12,290 bases of DNA from Mycobacteriaceae bacterium. Lineage in GTDB: Bacteria > Actinomycetota > Actinomycetes > Mycobacteriales > Mycobacteriaceae. The notes beneath the pieces are model-generated. The model saw nothing but the letters and a program-made list of their open reading frames with translations. It did no database searches and was not told the origin of the DNA. The stretch lies in assembly GCA_013362555.1 (NCBI GenBank), contig JABFVX010000135.1, positions 1 to 12,290 of the forward strand. Direction: 5' to 3'. Positions within the stretch are counted from its first letter, which is position 1. Each line of letters begins with the position of its first letter. A program made the position numbers and the translations under genes. Positions 7,531 through 12,290 of the stretch are shown here, piece by piece.

Positions 7531-7956
7531 CTATTTAGCCGGGCTCGTCGTCTGTGCCGTGGCGGTCTCGCGGGACGACCCGCGCCGGGGTGCTGAGGGA
7601 CTGAGCCGCGCTACTTGTTCACGAGCGATCGCATAGTCAGCCTGCTCGAGCAGCTTCCGAATGCGTTCTTTGTGCTCGTCAGTGGTGTGAGGGCTCCGCA
7701 GTTGCCGCACCAGTGTCCGGCGCGCCCTCCACGCTTGGGATCCTTCTCGAAGCCACTCCGACGCTAGTTCCAACTGTGTTACAGCGGCGCCGAGCGTCAC
7801 TGTGCCGAGCGGCGAGATCCAGATCAGCAGTTGCCCTGGGATGGTGTGGTCACCGAGGGCGTGACCGATCCCGATCAAGCCTGCACCACTGCTGACTCCC
7901 CCGATGCCTGCGTTGATCCTGCTCTGGCGCGAGACCGCGCGTACCGCCGCTGTCAT
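7531..7956 (-). CDS. Small membrane protein, unknown function (second gene of a two-gene unit)
   Basis: 141 residues, family not recognised. Two hydrophobic segments, about 17-36 (rich in Gly, Ser, Ala and Ile) and about 40-60 (LLIWISPLGTVTLGAAV), make a likely hairpin in the membrane. They are followed by a charged helical stretch (about 62-117; ASEWLREGSQAWRARRTL and KERIRKLLEQADYAIAREQV) that may be a coiled coil or protein-binding helix, and a Ser/Thr-rich tail. Its ATG overlaps the TGA of the upstream gene (ATGA), which indicates translational coupling and suggests the two products work together. Confidence 0.65.
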   Translation of the reverse strand: MTAAVRAVSRQSRINAGIGGVSSGAGLIGIGHALGDHTIPGQLLIWISPLGTVTLGAAVTQLELASEWLREGSQAWRARRTLVRQLRSPHTTDEHKERIRKLLEQADYAIAREQVARLSPSAPRRGSSRETATAQTTSPAK

Positions 7957-8189
7957 CCGGCCGGCCTGTCATTGTGCGCTGCTCGCCGATCGATGACGTA
8001 GTGCCGAAGAATTTCGGCGGCATCGTCGGGCCGATCGGCGTTGAGATCACTGATAGGGCGGGCTGGCAGCGGGTAAACGTGTTGGTTGCGGCCTGTACGG
8101 CGGCGGATCTTCTCGAACAGAGGGTTGAGACTGCGGGTTGCGAATAGTAGAGACGTCGCGAAGCCAATTGCTGGCACCGCAGCAGCCAT
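7953..8189 (-). CDS. Small membrane protein, unknown function (first gene of a two-gene unit)
   Basis: 78 residues from the ATG at 8189, which is preceded by CGAGGACATC (GAGG, five-base spacer). An in-frame GTG at 8207 would add six residues but has no good ribosome site. The N-terminal 20 residues (AAAVPAIGFATSLLFA) are hydrophobic and probably span or enter the membrane. A basic FEKIRRRTGRNQH stretch follows, which would keep the rest in the cytoplasm, and then a polar tail with a short helix (DDAAEILRHYVIDRRAAH). I recognise no family. The stop overlaps the next gene's start by four bases. The divergent side holds the nuclease remnant. Confidence 0.6.
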   Translation of the reverse strand: MAAAVPAIGFATSLLFATRSLNPLFEKIRRRTGRNQHVYPLPARPISDLNADRPDDAAEILRHYVIDRRAAHNDRPAG

Positions 8190-8301
8190 GATGTCCTCGT
8201 AGCCCACGCGCTCAGACTACCGATGACAGACGCGAATTGTAGGTCACTGCTGGATCTTTCAGGCAGGATCAGGGCAGTGCGATGTCCACTCCGGCCTGCG
8301 A

Positions 8302-8559
8302 ATGGACTTCCTGCTCCTGGCCCCCAACTATCACCGCATCGTGCTCGAGGTCGACGGCTCAACCCATTACACCGACAACGCAGGCGACCCCTCACCGAGC
8401 CGCTACGCAGTCAACACAGCACTCGACCGCGACCTCCAGCTACGTGGCTACACCGCTTATCGATTCGGCGCGGCCGAACTGCTCGACGACCGCAAGCCCA
8501 CCCCCATGCTCACGCACTTCTTTCAAAGGATGTTCGCCAAGCACGGTGTAGTGACCTGA
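8302..8559 (+). pseudogene. C-terminal remnant of a PD-(D/E)XK-type nuclease-like protein
   Basis: 85 residues that match only the C-terminal part of what looks like a longer protein: MDFLLLAPNYHRIVLEVDG then THYTD, ALDRDLQLRGYTAYRFGAAE and a closing LTHFFQRMF. The D...E-V-D spacing (Asp2, Glu16, Asp18) and the LRGYTAYRFGAAEL strand-helix are the core of DUF559/Vsr-like PD-(D/E)XK folds. The reading frame stays open upstream only to a stop near 8223, and that stretch does not look homologous. No ribosome site precedes the ATG. I therefore call it a truncated leftover. A short expressed protein is possible but less likely. Confidence 0.6.
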
Positions 8560-8608
8560 TCCGCGAGCGGCCCAATACGCTGCCACGCCGCCGTTTAGGG
8601 GCGCGGGG

Positions 8609-8832
8609 TTAGAGGTCGAGGGATGCTCGCAAGGCTTCCTCGCTTGTTCCATGGTTTCGGGGTCGGTGGTGGCGACGTAGGTGTCGACCCATTGACCGTA
8701 GAGCCGGTGGGCGGCGCTGGTGTTGACCCAGCCGTGGCCTGGGATACCAGCCAGTGCAACCGCATCCACACCTGCCCGAGCAGCGATTGCCAGGTCAGCA
8801 AGTAGTCCGCGGACGCCGGTTCGGTGGAGCAT
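8609..8832 (-). pseudogene. Frameshifted gene remnant, possibly a tyrosine-recombinase C-terminus
   Basis: The minus strand reads MLHRTGVRGLLADLAIAARA, then IPGHGWVNTSAAHRLYGQWV and TTDPETMEQAR. One frame over, the apparent natural end EALRASLDL plus stop (TAA at 8609-8611) appears, so a one-base frameshift lies at about 8636-8644. GH followed by Thr and a Tyr about 10-15 residues later, plus an A-x-x-x-L-x-x-x-L tail, is reminiscent of tyrosine integrase C-termini, but the conserved Arg-His box is absent, so this is tentative. The reading is coding-like over about 70 residues with no start context. The secreted protease begins immediately beyond on the other strand. Confidence 0.35.
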
Positions 8833-8877
8833 GGAGTACCGTCCGGCCCGTAGACAGCAGAACTGGAGGGGATTTCG

Positions 8878-10011
8878 GTGATTCTTCGATTCGCGGCGCT
8901 CGCGGCCGCGGTGTCCGCGGCGAGCGTTCTCGCGGCGCCGGTGCAGGCAATGACCAACGGCCGCCCGGTCACCGACAGCGCGGCCGCACCGTGGGTCGCC
9001 ACCCTCGACCCGCTCGGCGACGGCCGCCTGGTCGACGACGCCGTCTGCGGCGGTGCGTTGGTGACCCCCGACCGGGTCGTCACGGCCGCGCACTGCCTCG
9101 ACGGGACGGATCCGAGCAGGCTGCGGATTCACCTGAACGCGCGGGTGCTGTCGGCCGAGCTTGGAGTGGTCCGCGCGGCCCGCTCGGTCGCCTCGCTCCC
9201 CGGCTACCGGATTTTGCGGTCGCCGCTCGCGCCCGAGTCCGACGACACCGGCAGCGCGCGCTACGACCTCGCGGTGATCCTGCTGGACCGGCCGGTGACC
9301 GAGGTTCCGTATCTGCCGGTGGCCCGCTCCCGGCCGGCGGCGGGCACGCCGATGTCCTTCTTCGCCCACGGCTTGACCGGGAAGAACGTCCCGCCCGGTG
9401 ATCCCGACTACCGCAACGACGTGTTGAACCGGGGCGAGTTGGCGGTGCTGGCGCATCGCGACTGCGCCGCTGCCACCCCGGCGATCGTCGACGAGGCGTC
9501 CGTGGTGTGTGCGCGCTCGCTGTCCGCGCCGCCGGTGACCGGGTGCTGGCGTGACTCCGGCAGTCCCGCGGTCGTGTCCGTGGCGGGCAGGCCCGCGCTG
9601 GCGGGCGTGTTCAGCTTCGGCGGCGAGACCGCGGGAAAGGCCTGCGGCGAACCGGCTCCGGTCGCGTTCGGCGACGTGGCGTCGTTCCGGCAGTGGATCC
9701 TCGGCCCACTGCACGAGCGCGCGCCGTATCCGCTGTCCCGTCCAGTGGTTGCGGCGGCGGGGCAGTCACTGCGCTGCGCGGGACCGACGTGGGATCGGCG
9801 GCGCGGACAGCGTCCCCTTGACGAGCGGATCAGTTGGGCTGTGCGCAGTTACGTCGGCCCTTATCCGGTGTTGACGCCGATACCCGACGCCACCTCGACG
9901 GTGCTGCGGCTGACCGCGGACGTCAAGGGCGAGGTGGTGTGCGTCGTGGACGCCCGCAACGGCGGCGGCGCCATTCGAACCCTCTCGGCTGCCACGCGAA
10001 TAGCCGGATGA
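8878..10011 (+). CDS. Secreted trypsin-like (S1) serine protease with C-terminal Ig-like domain
   Basis: 377 residues. GTG start with GGAGGGG six bases upstream. Residues 1-24 form a signal peptide (hydrophobic core, probable cleavage after Ala-Gln/Ala near PVQA), so the product is exported. The S1 domain spans about 25-275. The catalytic triad is present: His72 in TAAHC, Asp130 in ARYDLAVILL and Ser227 in GCWRDSGSPAVV. The last differs from the classical GDSGGP by R-D and S-P, but the DSG core is intact. Cys57/Cys73 and Cys211/Cys223 are placed for the usual disulfides. Residues about 290-375 look like an Ig-fold add-on: RCAGPTW, ISWAVRSY, IPDATSTVLRLTADVKGEVV and CVVDARNGGG, as in many actinobacterial surface proteins. 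The substrate is unknown. The gene appears monocistronic. Confidence 0.9.
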   Translation: MILRFAALAAAVSAASVLAAPVQAMTNGRPVTDSAAAPWVATLDPLGDGRLVDDAVCGGALVTPDRVVTAAHCLDGTDPSRLRIHLNARVLSAELGVVRAARSVASLPGYRILRSPLAPESDDTGSARYDLAVILLDRPVTEVPYLPVARSRPAAGTPMSFFAHGLTGKNVPPGDPDYRNDVLNRGELAVLAHRDCAAATPAIVDEASVVCARSLSAPPVTGCWRDSGSPAVVSVAGRPALAGVFSFGGETAGKACGEPAPVAFGDVASFRQWILGPLHERAPYPLSRPVVAAAGQSLRCAGPTWDRRRGQRPLDERISWAVRSYVGPYPVLTPIPDATSTVLRLTADVKGEVVCVVDARNGGGAIRTLSAATRIAG

Positions 10012-10388
10012 CCCGATCCCGGTCCGTGCAACGCTGCTGCTCAGCACTGCCGACTCGGACCTCTGCGCGGACAACTCGATGCCGCGACCGCGTAACTGCA
10101 GTGGTGGGCCATTCACTCACGCGCAGCGCCACAGCGTCACCTCCGCGCTGGTCGGCCGCGCCGCCGCGCCGCGGCCTCGACGTCCTGGCCCGCTCCCGCG
10201 GCCACGCCGACCCCACCGAACAGGAGGACACACCAGCACTCACTGCATGACCACACCCCGTCATCCAGGTGTTGGTGCTGTTGCGGGGTGCGGGCGCTGG
10301 TCGTCAACCCATATCTGCGTCGTACCGATGCACAGGTCACGGATGCCACGCAGACTGCCCAGAGTCGGACAAACCCGGAAAGGCTTCG
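10012..10388. other. Gene-poor stretch after the protease gene
   Basis: About 375 bases with overlapping open frames on both strands but no recognisable protein. A CACCCCG (about 10254-10260) and a CGGGGTG about 20 bases later can form a hairpin, which might serve as a terminator for the protease or a leader for the following ORF. Nothing firmer is visible. Confidence 0.4.
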
Positions 10389-10484
10389 ATGGACGAACTG
10401 CTGCTGGTCAAAGTGCTCACCATCTATCTGGTGATCGAGTCGTACGCGACGCGGCTGGGAATTCCCTTCAACCTCTATGCGTAG
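10389..10484 (+). CDS. Possible 31-residue peptide ORF
   Basis: An ATG with GGAAAGG six bases upstream opens a 31-codon frame with actinobacterial GC-rich third positions. The product begins MDELLLVKVLTIYLVIES and ends GIPFNLYA. The middle is hydrophobic enough to bind a membrane but contains acidic residues. It could be a real small protein, a leader peptide, or the tail of a decayed gene. No family is recognised. The TPR-like gene follows after about 75 bases. Confidence 0.35.
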   Translation: MDELLLVKVLTIYLVIESYATRLGIPFNLYA

Positions 10485-10558
10485 CGCCGTATGGTGCTCG
10501 TCTCTCTGCCTTGGAGCTTTAGCGGGGCTGTCGGTGGTCATGGTTACGGTCGTTGCCC

Positions 10559-11056
10559 ATGACAGATTCCTTGGAGAACGCCGGGGTGGACGAGACGATG
10601 GCGGCGATCGGTGAGGCGATGGGCATCGCGGGCCGCGACGCGGCCGAAGGCCGCGACCGGCTGGTCGCGTTGTGGGATCGCGTCGGCGCGGCTGGTGATC
10701 CGCTGCATCGCTGCACGATCGGCCATTACCTGGCTGATCTGTGTGACGACGCCGCCGAGGCATTGACCTGGGATATTCGGGCGCTGGACGCGGCTGACAC
10801 ATTGACCGACGACCGGGTCAAGGCCCACCACGCGTCGCTGAGCGTGGCTGGGTTCTATCCGTCGCTACACCTCAATCTGGCCGACAACTACCGGCGGCTC
10901 GGCTCGTTCGTCGCGGCGACGCGGCACTTGGACGAGGCACGGCGACGGCTCGGCGTCTTGGCCGACGATGGCTACGGCCAAACCGTGCGTGTCGGGGTGG
11001 ACCACGTCGCTGCCGCGCTTGCCGCCGGTTCGACCGAGCGACTGTCGAGCCACTAG
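10559..11056 (+). CDS. TPR-like helical protein, function unknown
   Basis: 165 residues, all-helical, cytoplasmic. DPLHRCTIGHYLADLCDDAA (about 47-66) and the stretch from DDRVKAHHASLSV through FYPSLHLNLADNYRRLG to FVAATRHLDEARRRLG (about 85-132) give the paired-helix spacing of tetratricopeptide repeats. I have seen similar short proteins in Nocardia and related genera annotated only as tetratricopeptide-repeat or hypothetical. They are likely protein-protein adaptors; the partner is unknown. The ATG at 10559 is chosen over an upstream TTG at 10553. No strong ribosome site is visible. It is not obviously co-transcribed with its neighbours. Confidence 0.75.
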   Translation: MTDSLENAGVDETMAAIGEAMGIAGRDAAEGRDRLVALWDRVGAAGDPLHRCTIGHYLADLCDDAAEALTWDIRALDAADTLTDDRVKAHHASLSVAGFYPSLHLNLADNYRRLGSFVAATRHLDEARRRLGVLADDGYGQTVRVGVDHVAAALAAGSTERLSSH

Positions 11057-11113
11057 TTGCGCTCAGTGGCAACGGATGCTGTGGGAGGGGCTGGATCTCG
11101 ATGTTTCGGCGAT

Positions 11114-11572
11114 CTGGCGTTGGCGGGTTGTTTCGGGTCGGCGTCGGTCGGTTTCGACGCGGCGGCGATCCTTGGTGCGGTGGTTGTGTCGTTCACGCAA
11201 CGCCCGCGCGACTCCGCGGTGGTGAACACCGGCCGCGAGCTTTCCGGCCTGCTCGGCGTGACCGTCATCGGCGCCATCCTCACCACCCGCTCTGCCGCTG
11301 TCCACGACGGGACGCCGCTGCACGCCTTCCTCGTTGGCTACCGCTTCGCGTTGGTGATCGCCGCCGCTATCGTCGCGGTCTGCGCGCCGATCGCCCTGTG
11401 GACGCTGCGCTCGCGCCGCCCTGCCCCGCCCCAGCGGCGACCGAGACAGCGACGCCGACCAACACCCCCCGATTCACCCCGGTCCTGGCCTGGAGAGGGG
11501 GCATCAGCCGCGGGCCGGAACTTCCCGCACTTGGGAATGTTTGGGGTGGGCACCTGCGGTGCCCGACACTGA
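11114..11572 (+). pseudogene. C-terminal remnant of an MFS (DHA2-type) drug transporter
   Basis: The open frame reads DSAVVNTGRELSGLLGVTVI (from about 11210), then AFLVGYRFALVIAAAIVAVC and APIALWTLR (to about 11416). This is the classic last-two-helix region of 14-helix MFS efflux pumps, where N-T-x-R-x-L-x-G-x-L-G-V precedes helix 13. About 400 residues that should come before it are absent. Upstream the frame loses similarity within 40 codons, and the stretch after 11416 is low-complexity Pro/Arg. The fragment cannot transport alone and is taken as a deletion remnant. Confidence 0.75.
11548..11564 (+). terminator. GC-rich hairpin after the MFS remnant
   Basis: GGGCACC, loop TGC, GGTGCCC: a perfect 7-bp stem with a three-base loop. 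There is no U-tract. It could terminate upstream transcription or lie in the leader of the CpnT-like gene 57 bases downstream. Confidence 0.45.
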
Positions 11573-11577
11573 GCTCC

Positions 11578-11603
11578 GACTTCGGGCGTGTGAGTCCGAA
11601 GTC
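11578..11603. repeat. 8-bp inverted repeat just upstream of the second CpnT-like gene
   Basis: GACTTCGG (11578-11585) and CCGAAGTC (11596-11603) are perfect reverse complements separated by ten bases, ending 18 bases before the ATG at 11622 and touching the ribosome site GGAAAGGG. The position suits an operator or an mRNA hairpin that affects translation. The GACTTCGG core also occurs in the palindrome at 7493-7508. Confidence 0.5.
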
Positions 11604-11621
11604 CGGAAAGGGCTTTGCTGC

Positions 11622-12290
11622 ATGGCAGTACCGAGTTCACTCGAGGCGCAGTTCGAAAAGGTGTTGGGCGCCCGCGTGGATGGCGACCCGTCGGCACAGC
11701 GGCGGTTGGCCGACGCCTGGGAGGCCGCGGCCCGGTGGTGGGGGAGCTTGGCCGACCAGTGGGAGACCGGCGGCCAACGCATGGCGTCCGCAGCGGGTGT
11801 CACCGCCCTGGCCTTGGCACGTCAGCATCAGGCCGTCGTGCAGGACATGCGCAATCAAAGCGCGTACTGCCGCAGCGTCGGCGAACAGTGCCGCGGCAAC
11901 GCGGCCGAAGTCGAACTCGGGCAATGGACCTGGGACTGGTTCTGCGCGATCATGGCAACCCAGCTCGCGGCCGACGCCGTCCTGGTTTTCACTACCGGCC
12001 CGGTCGGCCTCGCGAAAGCCGCCGCGACCCGATCCGGCTGGGCCGCCGCCTGGCGCCAGGTCCTGCGCAGGCTGGTCGAAGTCATCGCCACCAACGGGAT
12101 CGGCGCCGCCACCTCCCGGGGCCGAATCCTGTTGCTGTCGACCCTCGTCGGCGGCGGGCTCGGAGCAAGCGTCCCCTTGATCGCCCAAGCGCTGCAACTG
12201 CGAGCGGGCGACCGCGACCGGATCGACTGGGCACGCGCCGCCATCGGCGGCGTGTCCGGCGCCGCAGGCGGTTTCGCGGGCGCGGGGCTC
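11622..12290 (+). CDS. CpnT-like WXG100-type N-terminal module (3' end outside window)
   Basis: 223 residues are visible, with the frame open to the right edge. The ATG follows GGAAAGGG with a nine-base spacer. Residues 1-100 are amphipathic helices (QRRLADAWEAAARWW at about 26-40, SLADQWETGGQRM) as in the WXG100-like N-terminus of CpnT. Residues 100-130 contain a hydrophobic helix (WDWFCAIMATQLAADAVLVF). Residues 169-223 hold glycine-rich hydrophobic segments ILLLSTLVGGGLGASVPLIA and IDWARAAIGGVSGAAGG. The PLIAQALQ then D-W-x-x-A-x-x-G pattern mirrors PLVAQAIQ then DWRSAGEGAL in the left-edge protein, so the two are paralogous in this module. An effector or hydrolase domain presumably follows outside. 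No nearby esx or eccC gene is seen in the window. Confidence 0.8.
   Translation, partial: MAVPSSLEAQFEKVLGARVDGDPSAQRRLADAWEAAARWWGSLADQWETGGQRMASAAGVTALALARQHQAVVQDMRNQSAYCRSVGEQCRGNAAEVELGQWTWDWFCAIMATQLAADAVLVFTTGPVGLAKAAATRSGWAAAWRQVLRRLVEVIATNGIGAATSRGRILLLSTLVGGGLGASVPLIAQALQLRAGDRDRIDWARAAIGGVSGAAGGFAGAGL

Noticed and set aside
8440..9714. Minus-strand 424-codon frame opposite the protease
   Set aside because: Most of it is antisense to an S1 protease with an intact catalytic triad. Only its last part, after about 8832, is retained as a remnant.
1..12290. CRISPR arrays, tRNA and rRNA genes
   Set aside because: No regularly spaced direct repeats and no tRNA cloverleaf or rRNA-like segments were noticed on either strand by eye.

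Overview
The window is high-GC actinobacterial DNA. The best guess is the order Mycobacteriales, and Nocardia or a close relative within it, because several protein types here (CpnT-like WXG100 proteins, DUF1023 hydrolase folds, a short TPR-like protein, membrane-anchored beta-propellers with an actinobacterial helical N-terminus) are typical of that group. This is inference; no rRNA or other taxonomic marker is present. Long antisense open frames are common because of the high GC and were not treated as genes.

Left third: most of the first 2.95 kb is one minus-strand gene that runs off the left edge. It encodes a large CpnT-like protein: an N-terminal WXG100-type helical module, hydrophobic glycine-rich segments, a long Pro/Ala/Gly linker and a degenerate DUF1023 alpha/beta-hydrolase domain. 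Upstream lie a gene-poor stretch with a perfect 15-bp inverted repeat, a small VOC (glyoxalase-like) gene on the minus strand, and a second gene-poor stretch.

Middle: a plus-strand gene encodes a single-pass membrane protein with a cytoplasmic helical and Gly/Val/Thr-rich N-terminus and a predicted external beta-propeller. It converges on an NmrA-type NAD(P)-binding reductase. That reductase is divergent from a TetR repressor, and the 71-bp gap between them holds a striking double palindrome that is almost certainly the repressor's operator. After TetR come a terminator-like palindrome and a convergent two-gene unit for small membrane proteins whose stop and start codons overlap (ATGA).

Right third: gene remnants alternate with intact genes. 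There is a C-terminal piece of a PD-(D/E)XK-type nuclease, a frameshifted remnant of uncertain (possibly integrase) origin, a complete secreted trypsin-like protease with a C-terminal Ig-like domain, a possible 31-residue ORF, a TPR-like protein and the last two membrane helices of an MFS drug transporter. The window ends inside a second CpnT-like gene on the plus strand, whose N-terminal module has the same layout as the left gene.

The genes do not form one evident pathway. The clearest functional unit is the reductase/TetR pair. The two outward-facing CpnT-like genes are the best candidates for secreted polymorphic effectors, but the C-terminal ends that would decide this lie outside the window. 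The remnants suggest a region subject to insertion and deletion.
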